Source of the DNA: Pseudomonas sp. B21-040
Lineage (GTDB): Bacteria; Pseudomonadota; Gammaproteobacteria; Pseudomonadales; Pseudomonadaceae
Direction of reading: 5' to 3'
Assembly: GCF_024748695.1 (NCBI RefSeq)
Contig: NZ_CP087176.1
Coordinates: 4,023,501-4,087,500, forward strand
DNA length: 64,000 nt
The translations under genes were made by a program, and so were the position numbers. Below are positions 20,433 to 29,022 of this stretch, piece by piece (the first letter of the stretch is position 1; each line of letters opens with the position of its first letter). The notes beneath the pieces are model-generated. The model did not search any database. It was given only the letters and a program-made list of their open reading frames with translations, and had not been told where the DNA came from.

Positions 20433-21677
20433 CTATAACCCGCGCGGAGCAAGGTCCGGAGCGTCGAAAACCTGATCAATCAGTGCTGGATCAATGCACA
20501 GCAGGTTTTCAGGTTCGTATTTCAGCTGGTCTCCCCACGGCTGGCCGGTGGTCAACGATCCGTTCAGGCGCACCATCACGGATTCATGCACCCAGACTTT
20601 CTGCCCGGGCTCAGGCTGGGGAATCTCTCGCGCTCTGGGTTTGCCGAATGGCGGCATCGAGCCAAACTTGAGCGTTCGAGTGTGAGTCTTGGGGTCCCAC
20701 CTCAAGCGCGGCACCCACTCCGCAATCATCCACCATCGGGACAGCGATTGGTGGGCTTGTGCCAGCGGATCCGCTACCGGGCAGGTCTTGGGATGGAGTT
20801 CGCCACGACACGATGCATCATCGATGTTCAACCCGGCCTCCAGGCTCTCCCCAATCATCCAGCGCAAGGCAATCAGGGCAAGCTGCGATTCTTCCAACGG
20901 GTAGCCGCCACCGACATCGCAATGCACGCCGGCGAACCACACCTGTTTCAGGTCCGCGGCCTTGGCGACATTCCATAGGTTCTGGCGGAAAAAACAGCGT
21001 CGCTCGTCAATGGACACCGCATGACGGATGGTGCGTACGCTTGGATTGTTTGCGGTATAGGGAACGACCAACGGGTCATACACCCAACCCACTGAACTCA
21101 CGGTGTCGAACAACCCGAGAAAGTAGACATCGACATCCTGGGAAAAGGATTCCTTGAACTGCGTCATCAAGGAAAAATCCGGTCGCTTGTCCGCGGTCAG
21201 GCGCCACCAGAAATAGCTCCACGGCCGCTTGAGGGAAGGTTCGGGCGCACCTTTTTCGGAACATGTTCGTGTGGTCAGTAATGACCAGGCAAAGTCCAGT
21301 TGTTGAGCCTGGTGGGCCGGTAGCAGCCCAAGCGTATGAATCATGGCTGCCAGGACCCGGGCAGCATAGGAGCCGCGAGAAAAACCGTAGATGAAAATCT
21401 GATCGCCTTCCTGATAGTTCTCCATGAGAAAACGGTAGGCATTGAGCACGTTACGCTTGATCCCCCAACCAAACGCCAGCCCGGCAATTCGCGACGGTAC
21501 CTTCTCCCATTCGAACAGGGTTTCACTTAACCCGAACGTGCCCACACCCTGATCGTAATAGCTCAGAAGCTCACTGCTGTTCTTGGGTAATGACCGAAAC
21601 ACCCGGAGCACATTGGTGGGTTTGTCACAGAAGCGGTTGTTCGTTCCATCGATACAGAGAATTAGTTGGCGCGCCAT
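20433..21677 (-). CDS. DUF2235 alpha/beta hydrolase (Tle1-like)
   Basis: A 414-residue protein beginning MARQLILCIDGTNNRF, the usual DUF2235 start, with nucleophile elbow GFSRGSYAAR (Ser about residue 100), FLGLFDTVSSVG and GVHCDVGGGYP that supply the aspartate and histidine of the triad. DUF2235 includes type VI secretion phospholipase effectors of the Tle1 class. No VgrG, PAAR, immunity or Hcp gene is adjacent and no signal peptide is present, so this may be a housekeeping lipase-like enzyme instead. ATG 21677 is chosen; a longer frame to 21764 lacks family similarity. Confidence 0.82.
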   Translation of the reverse strand: MARQLILCIDGTNNRFCDKPTNVLRVFRSLPKNSSELLSYYDQGVGTFGLSETLFEWEKVPSRIAGLAFGWGIKRNVLNAYRFLMENYQEGDQIFIYGFSRGSYAARVLAAMIHTLGLLPAHQAQQLDFAWSLLTTRTCSEKGAPEPSLKRPWSYFWWRLTADKRPDFSLMTQFKESFSQDVDVYFLGLFDTVSSVGWVYDPLVVPYTANNPSVRTIRHAVSIDERRCFFRQNLWNVAKAADLKQVWFAGVHCDVGGGYPLEESQLALIALRWMIGESLEAGLNIDDASCRGELHPKTCPVADPLAQAHQSLSRWWMIAEWVPRLRWDPKTHTRTLKFGSMPPFGKPRAREIPQPEPGQKVWVHESVMVRLNGSLTTGQPWGDQLKYEPENLLCIDPALIDQVFDAPDLAPRGL

Positions 21678-21845
21678 GGTCTGTGTGCTCTCCGCAATCT
21701 TGTTGCCCGGCAAAGTGGGGTTCCCGCGCTTCCTGTCGGCAAGCGAGGGACGGTGTGGCCCCACATCCGTGTCGTGACAACTGCTGCGGTAAATCGTGGA
21801 GGGCTATCCAAGGCATAGCAGAGTTAATGGCGCTTAGCCATAAAG

Positions 21846-22304
21846 CTAGTTCAGTAACGAGACCATGCGCGGTTCAATTGAAGTCTCCAACACCTCAACC
21901 AACGCCAGCGTCACCGGCAACTTGAAACGCCGCCGCCCCGCGCTGCCGGGATTGAGGAACAGCTGATCGCCGCGCCATTCGATGCATGGCTTGTGCGAGT
22001 GCCCGGTGATCACCAGTTTGATGCCTGCATCGAGCGCGGCCGGGACATCGGCGATGTCATGCACCAGCAAAGTGCCCCAACCCTTCAGGTCGAAACGCAG
22101 AAGATCATCCAGATGCGCGGCCCATGGCGCGTCCACGTCATTGTTGCCGCGCACGACATGCAGTGGAGCAATGGACGCCAGTTGATCGAGGATGTCCGGG
22201 CTGCCGATGTCGCCCGCGTGAATGATCCGCTCGCACCCTTCCAGGGCCGCAAGGGCTTCGGGGCGGAGCAAACCGTGGGTATCGGAAATCACGCCAACCT
22301 TCAT
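21846..22304 (-). CDS. YfcE/MJ0936-type metallophosphoesterase
   Basis: A 152-residue calcineurin-like phosphoesterase. All metal-binding blocks are seen in order: ISDTHG (D-x-H), HAGDIG, GNND, HD and GHSHKP. Small stand-alone members hydrolyse phosphodiesters such as bis-pNPP in vitro; the cellular substrate is unsettled. It lies 34 bases downstream of the SBF-type transporter, on the same strand, and is probably cotranscribed with it. Confidence 0.88.
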   Translation of the reverse strand: MKVGVISDTHGLLRPEALAALEGCERIIHAGDIGSPDILDQLASIAPLHVVRGNNDVDAPWAAHLDDLLRFDLKGWGTLLVHDIADVPAALDAGIKLVITGHSHKPCIEWRGDQLFLNPGSAGRRRFKLPVTLALVEVLETSIEPRMVSLLN

Positions 22305-22338
22305 GCATCGCTCCCGTTGAGGTCGGGGTCTGACGCGA

Positions 22339-23337
22339 TCAAGGATCTACTTGCGCCATCAGTTCAGCAACCGATTCCTGGCGATTGGCGTAGCGCTGGG
22401 CCAGCACCGCACAGACCATCAGCTGAATTTGATGGAACAACATCAACGGCAGGATCAACACGCCGATGGTGCTGCCGGCGAACAGCACCTGAGCCATCGG
22501 CACACCGGTGGCCAGGCTTTTCTTCGAGCCGCAGAACAGGATGGTAATGCGGTCTTCCATGTTGAAACCAAAGGCTTTGCCCAGCACCGTGGAAGCCACC
22601 AATACCAACCCCAGCAACACGCAGCACGCCACCACCAGCCCGGCCAGTTCCCACAGCGGAATCTGGTGCCAGATGCCCTCGGTCACCGCTTCGCTGAACG
22701 CGCCGTAAACGACTAAAAGAATCGAGCCCTGATCAACGAACTTCAGCCAACTCTTGTTGCGCCCGACCCAGGCGCCGATCCAGCGTCGTGCGATCTGCCC
22801 GGCAATGAACGGCAGCAGCAGTTGCACGCTGATCTTCATAATCGCATCGAGGGTCGAGCCGCCATCGCCCTGCACATTCAGCAGCAGCGTCACCAGCAAT
22901 GGTGTGAGGAAGATCCCGAACAGACTGGACGCCGCCGCACTGCAAATCGCCGCCGGAATATTGCCGCGCGCCAGCGAGGTAAAGGCAATGGCCGACTGCA
23001 CCGTCGCAGGCAGTGCGCAGAGGTACAACATGCCCATGTACAGATCATCACCGATCAGTGGCGACAGCACCGGTTTGAGCGCCAGACCGAGCAGCGGGAA
23101 CACCACAAAGGTCAGGCTGAACACCAGCAAATGCAGGCGCCAATGCCCGGCCCCGGCGATGATCGACTCGCGTGACAGTTTGGCGCCATGCAGAAAAAAC
23201 AGCAGGGCGATGGCGACGTTGGTCAGCCAGCCAAAGCCCACCGCCACTTGACCGCTGGCGGGCAACACGCTGGCCAGCAGCACGACGCCAATCAGGGTCA
23301 AGGTGAAGTTGTCGGGTAAGAAACGGGGGCGCGTCAT
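22339..23337 (-). CDS. Bile acid:sodium symporter-fold transporter (YfeH-like)
   Basis: About 332 residues with ten hydrophobic helices. LYLCALPATVQSAIAFTSLARGNIPAA and FCGSKKSLATGVPMAQVLF contain the crossover helix signatures of the SBF (BASS) fold, YfeH branch. It probably moves an organic anion or related solute with sodium or protons across the inner membrane. ATG 23337 (MTRPRFLPDNF) gives a better ribosome site than the ATG at 23346. It is the first gene of a two-gene unit with the phosphoesterase. Confidence 0.85.
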   Translation of the reverse strand: MTRPRFLPDNFTLTLIGVVLLASVLPASGQVAVGFGWLTNVAIALLFFLHGAKLSRESIIAGAGHWRLHLLVFSLTFVVFPLLGLALKPVLSPLIGDDLYMGMLYLCALPATVQSAIAFTSLARGNIPAAICSAAASSLFGIFLTPLLVTLLLNVQGDGGSTLDAIMKISVQLLLPFIAGQIARRWIGAWVGRNKSWLKFVDQGSILLVVYGAFSEAVTEGIWHQIPLWELAGLVVACCVLLGLVLVASTVLGKAFGFNMEDRITILFCGSKKSLATGVPMAQVLFAGSTIGVLILPLMLFHQIQLMVCAVLAQRYANRQESVAELMAQVDP

Positions 23338-23542
23338 CAGGATCATCCAGGTTTGCCAGGAACGTGATGACGACTCTAACGCGCCTGATGATTACCGACT
23401 AACGCTAGTAAGCCAGGAGATGTCGCCTAAAGGACATGACTGATGAGTCAACCATCGTTCTTGACGCCTCATGCGGTTAGGTGGGAAAACGTGGCTGGCC
23501 CGGATGGACGTATCGGGCTCACTCACGAATCAAGGACGGCTC

Positions 23543-24562
23543 ATGAAAACCCTGTTGTATTTGCTGATCGCCGCCGGCGTCGGCACCGCGCTGCAACACG
23601 CTGGTATCCCTCATGGCCTGTTATTGGGCTCGATACTCGCAACCGCCGTCATCGCCAGCCGTTTTCGATTCTCTCCCACCGTGCGTTTCAGCCTCGGATA
23701 CGTGCAACTCGTATTGGGGATCGCGACTGGCCTGATGTTCACCGCGTGGGACAGCCAGACAGTCGCCGCCATGTTGCCCAGCCTGGGCTTGATGCTGTTG
23801 TGCCTGGTGGTGCAAAGCACCGTGGCCGGTTTCTCATTGCTCAAGGTCGCCGGCTGGAACCGCAAGGACACCCTCCTCGCCGTCTACCCCGGCGCACTCG
23901 CCGCCGTGTTCGACTTGCTGGAGTCCGAACGAGCGTCCAGCAAAGTGATCGTCGTGCATCTGGTTCGACTGCTGTCCATCACCCTCCTCGTCAGCTTTTG
24001 TATTCCCGGGCAGACCCACCTGGCGATTGCCCAGAGCAGCCCGCTGGACATGAGCATGGCGTTGACCCTGCTGTCGCTGATCGCCATGTGTTTGTTGCTC
24101 GGGCGTTTGCTATTGAACGTCGGCGTGCCGGCGCCGTTCATGCTCACGGCCATCGTCCTCACGGGCGTCTACGTCAAGCTGGGCTACCTCCACGGATTCC
24201 AGATGCCCGCCTGGAGTGTCGACTCGGCGGCGGTCCTGCTTGGTGTGTTGATTGGCTCGAAATTCAAGGACATCAGCCTCGCGCAGCTATGGCACCACGG
24301 CCGCGCCGGACTGATGTCCGTCGCCTTGATGTTGCTGATCGCCGCGGCGTTCGCCGGGGTGGCGGGTCGGGTGCTGGGCAGCGACCCCTTGTCGTTGTGG
24401 CTGGCGTACATGCCGGGCGCTGTCGAGACCATCGCCATCGTCGCCTTCAGTGGCGGGCTGAACGTCGTGTTCATCCTCACTCACCACCTGATGCGCATGG
24501 TCGTGCTGCACTTCGCCCCCGCATTGATCGTGCAGGCCCGGCGCTGGCGGGAAGATGTTTGA
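23543..24562 (+). CDS. AbrB-family membrane protein
   Basis: A 339-residue protein with about nine to ten helices. Motifs such as PHGLLLGSILATAV, YPGALAAVFDLLE and AYMPGAVETIAIVAF show the twofold repeat of the AbrB (DUF445-unrelated, formerly called ammonia monooxygenase-like) transporters. The start at 23543 follows AAGGA at 23532-23536. The duplicated GA(L/V)E/A loops probably enter the membrane and shape a transport path. The substrate is unknown. It is divergent from the SBF-type transporter. Confidence 0.8.
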   Translation: MKTLLYLLIAAGVGTALQHAGIPHGLLLGSILATAVIASRFRFSPTVRFSLGYVQLVLGIATGLMFTAWDSQTVAAMLPSLGLMLLCLVVQSTVAGFSLLKVAGWNRKDTLLAVYPGALAAVFDLLESERASSKVIVVHLVRLLSITLLVSFCIPGQTHLAIAQSSPLDMSMALTLLSLIAMCLLLGRLLLNVGVPAPFMLTAIVLTGVYVKLGYLHGFQMPAWSVDSAAVLLGVLIGSKFKDISLAQLWHHGRAGLMSVALMLLIAAAFAGVAGRVLGSDPLSLWLAYMPGAVETIAIVAFSGGLNVVFILTHHLMRMVVLHFAPALIVQARRWREDV

Positions 24563-24582
24563 TCAGGGGTCGCAGGAAAGGA

Positions 24583-24666
24583 TTAAGCGGGAGAGATCGT
24601 GGCCAGTGCACCAATCAGAATGGTCAACACCAGAAATCCACCGAGGAAGAGTGCCATCTTGCCCAT
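24583..24666 (-). CDS. 27-residue single-span membrane peptide
   Basis: A tiny reading frame on the minus strand, with ATG at 24664-24666 preceded by a perfect AGGAGG five bases away. The product is 27 residues: MGKM, then a continuous hydrophobic run (ALFLGGFLVLTILIGALATI), ending SPA and TAA. It has one predicted membrane helix. It lies downstream of the terminator of the MFS gene to its right and is convergent with the AbrB-like gene, so it must be transcribed alone. No family recognised. The ribosome site and clean hydrophobic helix are the main evidence. Confidence 0.6.
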   Translation of the reverse strand: MGKMALFLGGFLVLTILIGALATISPA

Positions 24667-24782
24667 TGGGGCCTCCTAAATTGTGAGGTTGCTGCGTGCC
24701 TTCATTCTGAGCCCGCAACTGAGTGCATTACAGATTCAGATTCCTCAGAAAAATACGGATCAGATTTGATCCTGCAAACGAA

Positions 24783-24816
24783 AAAGCCCCGCCCCACTCA
24801 CGTGGGACGGGGCTTT
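24783..24816 (-). terminator. Rho-independent terminator of the ExuT-like MFS gene
   Basis: AAAGCCCCGCCCCAC (24783 on) pairs with GTGGGACGGGGCTTT (to 24816) around a short loop. Read on the minus strand it ends in CTTTTTC, 20 bases after the MFS stop. Confidence 0.9.
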
Positions 24817-24835
24817 CTATTGCATCAATCGCCGC

Positions 24836-26239
24836 TTACAGATCGGTGATTTCCTTATGGCGTGGCACCAGCGTTTTCATCACGCTCCAGGCCACCAGAT
24901 AGGCCAGCGAACAGATGGCGAACATGATCATGTAGCCGGTGTGAATATCGTTGATCGATTTGTAGTAGTCGAACACGTAACCACCCACCTTCGTCATCAC
25001 GACACCGCCCAAACCACCCGCCATGCCGCCAATGCCGACCACGGAAGCGATGGTTTTTTGCGGGAACATGTCGGACACGGTCGTGAAGATGTTGCACGAC
25101 CACGCCTGGTGAGCCGACGCGCCAACACCGATCAGCAGCACCGGCACCCAGAAGCTGATGTAACCGAATGGCTGCGCCAGCAGCACCACCAACGGGAACA
25201 GCGCGATCACCAGCATGGCTTTCATGCGGCCGTCATACGGCTTGTCGCCGCGCGCCATGAAGTAGCTCGGGAACCAGCCCCCGCCGATGCTGCCGACCAT
25301 GGTCATGCTGTACAACACGGCCAGTGGCAACACGATGTCCGCGCCCTTCATGCCGTATTGCGCCGACAGATAGGTCGGCAGCCAGAACAGGAAGAACCAC
25401 CACACGCCGTCGGTCATGAACTTGCCGAAAGCAAAGGCCCAAGTCTGACGGTAGGTCAGCAACTTGAACCACGATACTTTTTTGGCCGCGACACCCTTCA
25501 CTTCAGGCGTAGCCACTTGCACCCCTTCATCGCTGCGGATGTAAGCCAGTTCCTCAGCCGACAGACGCTTTTGCTGATCTGGCTTCTCGTAAAGTGCGAT
25601 CCAGACAGCGACCCAGACGAAGCCCAACATACCGATCACGATAAACGCGGCTTCCCAGCCCCAAATGCCGGCAATCAGCGGCACGCAAATCGGTGCCAGG
25701 ACTGCGCCCACGTTGGCGCCGGAGTTGAAGATGCCGGTGGCGAAAGAACGTTCCTTCTTCGGGAAGTATTCGGCGGTGGCCTTGATCGCAATCGGGAAGT
25801 TACCCGCTTCACCAATCGCCAGCACAGCGCGCGACAGCATGAAACCCGCAATCGAAACCGGAATGACCGCCAGGCCGAGTGCACTGCTCAGCGCACCGAT
25901 GCCCTCACCCATTGGCACCGCAAAGGCGTGCATGACCGCGCCCGTGGACCAGATACCAATCGCGAACATATACGCTTTCTTGGTGCCGATCTTGTCGACG
26001 AAGCGGCCGGCAAACAGCATGGAAATCGCGTACACGAACTGGAAAACCGCGGCAATGTTGGCGTAATCAGTGTTACTCCAACCAAACTGCGTCGACAGTT
26101 GCGGCGCCAACAGACTCAGTACCTGACGGTCCAGGTAATTGACGGTGGTGGCGAAAAACAACAGTGCACAGATCGTCCAGCGATATTTGCCGACCGTTTG
26201 GCCGACGCGTTGCGCATTGATGGGCTCGTTCAGATTCAT
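24836..26239 (-). CDS. MFS transporter, anion:cation symporter (ExuT-like)
   Basis: A 467-residue, twelve-helix inner-membrane porter. TTVNYLDRQVLSLLAPQL in helix 1, AIGEAGNFPIAIKATAEYFP and ERSFATGIFNSGANVGAVLAP are the signatures of the ACS family (hexuronate, galactonate and phthalate importers, proton-driven). It most resembles hexuronate/ExuT porters. It stands alone with no sugar acid catabolic genes beside it, so the substrate is open. The upstream region 26240-26370 is presumably its promoter. Confidence 0.88.
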   Translation of the reverse strand: MNLNEPINAQRVGQTVGKYRWTICALLFFATTVNYLDRQVLSLLAPQLSTQFGWSNTDYANIAAVFQFVYAISMLFAGRFVDKIGTKKAYMFAIGIWSTGAVMHAFAVPMGEGIGALSSALGLAVIPVSIAGFMLSRAVLAIGEAGNFPIAIKATAEYFPKKERSFATGIFNSGANVGAVLAPICVPLIAGIWGWEAAFIVIGMLGFVWVAVWIALYEKPDQQKRLSAEELAYIRSDEGVQVATPEVKGVAAKKVSWFKLLTYRQTWAFAFGKFMTDGVWWFFLFWLPTYLSAQYGMKGADIVLPLAVLYSMTMVGSIGGGWFPSYFMARGDKPYDGRMKAMLVIALFPLVVLLAQPFGYISFWVPVLLIGVGASAHQAWSCNIFTTVSDMFPQKTIASVVGIGGMAGGLGGVVMTKVGGYVFDYYKSINDIHTGYMIMFAICSLAYLVAWSVMKTLVPRHKEITDL

Positions 26240-27077
26240 GGCATCACTTTATTATTGGATTATGGTGATGATCTCTCGGTTTCAAGCGAGATCAAGTGTG
26301 TCGTAAAGCATCGCCAAAACGCGAGGAATCCGCGTCGAGGCTGGTCAGGTTCAGCCGTAACTTTCGATTAACTCGAATGCTGTACCCCGCCGCCGGTGCA
26401 TCTTTTTACGGCTGGAGGTAGACGTGTCGCGAGTGCTGGCAGGGGTTTGACGGGGCAGTCGCCTGCAACACAGCCGATTGCGCGGGCGCGCAAGCAGACA
26501 GGATCGGGCCAGAAGAAGCGACGTAGAGGGGGCTGAGTACGCTAGATGAATTCATGATGAGGGCCGACACGCTTTTTTATTTTTAGGATGAACAGTCGAT
26601 GTCTCGTCTGTCGTCGTACAACTGCGCCTTTTATAGCGAGATTGAGGTTGGGCTGTCAATCTGAAAGATGGCCGTTGGTCTGGGTGACGGGGTTGCGAGA
26701 AAATTTGCGGATGGGTACAGACGGCGCTAGCTGCAGGAGTGTTGGCGTTTTGGCGTTACGGGCGTTGATGGCAGGTTGTGGGGAATTCGAAACCAAATCT
26801 CGTTGTACGACGACCAACATTCCCGCACAGACGGCGGAATGGCGACTCTTCAATCCGTTTTGAGTACCCAGGAAGGAGCTTTGCCAAAGTCAGCACCTTT
26901 CACCATGACGCTTTGTCTTTGCGACATTGCTGAAATGTATAAAGCCCCGCCCCTTAAAAGGGAGCGGGGCTTTTTACTGCACACCACGCTGGAACAACGC
27001 CCTCGCCTACCCTAGTAGATCTACTTGATCCAACATCAGGTTTACCGACAGCCCTGCCCGGGAACGCGCTACACAGA
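26240..27077. other. 838-base gene-poor stretch, possible repeated element
   Basis: No convincing gene. Near 26240-26370 is the ExuT-like promoter. From about 26590 to 26880 both strands keep short open frames (91 residues plus, 65 residues minus) with no domain, signal or good start. The minus-strand translation (ending SRNPVTQTNGHLSD) has the look of spurious repeated ORFs that recur between genes in Pseudomonas annotations, an impression I cannot check here. The stretch ends in a strong hairpin at 26941-26975. Confidence 0.35.
26941..26975. terminator. Strong bidirectional terminator hairpin
   Basis: AAAGCCCCGCCCCTT and the complementary run ending GCGGGGCTTTTT enclose a short AAAAG loop; one base is imperfect in the stem. 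A T run follows on the plus strand and AAA precedes on the other, so it can act both ways. On the minus strand it is about 100 bases past the PtrA-like gene. Confidence 0.85.
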
Positions 27078-27284
27078 TCAGCTGTTGGTGCGATCGGTTG
27101 CCTTGGCTTTGCTTTGAGCTACAGCGGCTTCAGCCTTCTGTTTCTGCGCAACCTGGAAGGCTTCCATCGACACTTTCCGGGCCGACTCCATGCGTGTGAA
27201 GGTTCGGTCACCGCCACCTGTGGCCATCGCCAGAGAAGAAGCGGTCAAAGCGGCGACTACGAAGAGAGCTTTCATAGATTTCAT
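27078..27284 (-). CDS. PtrA-like small exported protein
   Basis: A 68-residue protein. MKSMKALFVVAALTASSLAMA is a signal peptide; the mature 47 residues are charged and helical (GGGDRTFTRMESARKVSMEA and a Q/A/K-rich tail). This matches the PtrA N-terminal-domain family of Pseudomonas, named after the copper-induced PtrA of P. aeruginosa. The start at 27284 has GAGGAT about eight bases upstream; an in-frame start at 27323 does not. The neighbouring membrane and DUF2790 genes on the same strand also suggest a metal-responsive patch. Confidence 0.7.
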   Translation of the reverse strand: MKSMKALFVVAALTASSLAMATGGGDRTFTRMESARKVSMEAFQVAQKQKAEAAVAQSKAKATDRTNS

Positions 27285-27367
27285 TTGGGTATCCTCACGT
27301 GAGATTTTATTAACGGTTAACAACGGAATTCATTTGTTAAAGCTGAACTTGCTTATTCAACCGGGCT

Positions 27368-28021
27368 TCACCATCCAGCCAGGGCGGTGCTTCTGGCGCC
27401 CCAGGCGCCTTGCTCCATGCGCTCTTGAGCGTCTCTGTTTTTTGCCCAGGCAGTGAGCAGCACCATCATTCCAAATCCACCGACGATGAGAACCGGATAG
27501 GCTGCCAGCAACTCCACCAGCGAGTACTTCCAGGCCAGCGGACGACCAACACCCAGCATGGCGGCATAGAACCACGACACGCCAGAGAGGGCGCCGGAGA
27601 ACAGCGCCAGCATCCGCAGGCTAAAGGAGAGTTTCAGCAACGAACCGGCTTTTTTCAGGGCCGGCAATACAGCGCTATGCAAGAGGAAACCGTTAAAGGT
27701 CAACAGCACAACTATCCCGATCTTGGCTTGCAATTTTGGATTGAGGAAATATTCCATTCCCTTGCCGGCATAATCTATCCCGACAATACCAATGCCCGTA
27801 ATCCACAGAGCGACAAGTGCAAGCACTACGGTTTTTTGAAGACTTTCCATATGCGCGTCATCATGGTGACCCGACACATCCCCTTTCAGGAGTTGCTTGA
27901 CCATTGCAATGTCACTGGTCAACACCAGCCCGATTGCCACGCAGCAAGCGATAAGATGGAAATACACAACACCCAAACGCACATATTCCACGGTGGACGA
28001 AGAAAGCATACTAAGTTCCAT
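27368..28021 (-). CDS. Five-helix inner-membrane protein of unknown function
   Basis: A 217-residue protein with five predicted membrane helices (about residues 13-37, 65-88, 98-118, 130-152 and 165-190). Histidines at YFHLIACC in helix 1 and FLLHSAVLP, with a conserved-looking GHHDDAH loop, recall b-type cytochrome or CopD-like proteins, but the match is too loose to name. ATG 28021 has AGAGG five to six bases upstream. An AT-rich promoter region lies at 28025-28240. It shares direction with the PtrA-like gene 84 bases downstream. Confidence 0.65.
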   Translation of the reverse strand: MELSMLSSSTVEYVRLGVVYFHLIACCVAIGLVLTSDIAMVKQLLKGDVSGHHDDAHMESLQKTVVLALVALWITGIGIVGIDYAGKGMEYFLNPKLQAKIGIVVLLTFNGFLLHSAVLPALKKAGSLLKLSFSLRMLALFSGALSGVSWFYAAMLGVGRPLAWKYSLVELLAAYPVLIVGGFGMMVLLTAWAKNRDAQERMEQGAWGARSTALAGW

Positions 28022-28297
28022 GGTGACCTCTTGACTTCAATAGTGAATCAACATAACTCACGACACGACTTAATTAGAGTTTGCCGTTGCTGATTGCAAT
28101 TAGGATCCAATAATTATTATCAAATACTCTTGCAGTATTACGCTGCCAAGATAATAGCGATTTTTGCGAATGAACTTTTAATCATTCGATCATGTCCATT
28201 TTCAGGTAACAAAAACTTCATTCGTACTTAATACATATGAGGTTTAACTTGCGCTTCTGGGGGGCAGGCGAGGCCCAGAATCCTGTCGGTGAGCGGA

Positions 28298-28576
28298 TCA
28301 GGTCACGCTGGTGGGGTTGGCCGGGCTTCCGCCCCATTCGAGGAAACGAAGTTTGTGAACCTCGCCTTGGCTGTCCAGGTAAACCAGGGTCACTGGTACT
28401 ACGCCAGTCTTATCGGATGTATCGGTGCGCCGCAGTACTTGCTTCACATCGATTTCCATTCCGTAGTGGTAATCGACGGCTGACACATGCGCGCCGGGCT
28501 CTTGCAAGCCGTTCTGGTCAAAGACACTTGGTGCGAGACTCGAAATCACGGCACTGACTACTGTGGCCATGTTCAT
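28298..28576 (-). CDS. DUF2790 small exported protein
   Basis: A 92-residue protein. The N-terminus NMATVVSAVISSLAPSVFD is weakly signal-like. The core YHYGMEIDVKQVLRRTDTSD and TGVVPVTLVYLDSQGEVHKL is the DUF2790 pattern (YxYGxxLDIxxV, GVVPxxxxYxDSxGxxH), a family found almost only in Pseudomonas and often near metal-response genes. This copy lacks the usual cysteine before GVVP and the terminal cysteine. ATG 28576 follows AGAGG; the longer frame to 28708 has no support. Confidence 0.75.
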   Translation of the reverse strand: MNMATVVSAVISSLAPSVFDQNGLQEPGAHVSAVDYHYGMEIDVKQVLRRTDTSDKTGVVPVTLVYLDSQGEVHKLRFLEWGGSPANPTSVT

Positions 28577-29022
28577 TAGGCTGTACCTCTGCTGAAGTTC
28601 ACTTGACGAGGACCTAATGTGACACGTGAAGAAAATGAAGTTCACTTCCCCGCGACGAACGCGCCTGCCTGAAAAGCATGTAGTGGCTGCAAACTCCCAG
28701 CAATTCACCGCGCTTGACGCCTCTCGACCATTCGTCCTTTAACCGCCGTATTTGTTGGTCAAAGTCCGTTTTTGAAGGAGGTCATAACATGTCATGACGG
28801 ATTTTTACGCAAGGTGAATCAGTACTTTCAATTCAGCCGGCTGAATCCGGGCGATGGCGAATTCAAGCTTTCGAGACCGACCGCATCAACTCAAGGCAGC
28901 CAGTGACAAATGGCTGAAATCGGCCTGTTTACTTAATAAAACTGCTATGACGAACCACCGTCTTGCGGTGTGCCAGACTGCTAATTCTTCCATCGGCATT
29001 CAGCCGGTGAAATTCCAACTTG
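28577..29022. other. 446-base stretch with a 16-bp palindrome
   Basis: No gene is supported. It holds the perfect palindrome ATTCAGCCGGCTGAAT at 28831-28846, about 255 bases upstream of the DUF2790 gene and 180 bases past the arsJ stop. It could be an operator or part of an arsJ terminator; there is no T run. The open frame at 28854-29087 overlaps the arsJ end and looks spurious. Confidence 0.4.

Noticed and set aside
20433..21677. Type VI secretion effector locus
   Set aside because: DUF2235 alone does not show secretion; no VgrG, PAAR, adaptor or immunity gene nearby.
24857..26371. 504-residue plus-strand open frame over the ExuT-like gene
   Set aside because: His/Gln/Arg-rich mirror translation of a membrane protein gene; no start signal.
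26588..26863. 91-residue plus-strand open frame
   Set aside because: No ribosome site, no domain, Cys/Arg-rich random-looking translation; kept only as part of the unexplained stretch.
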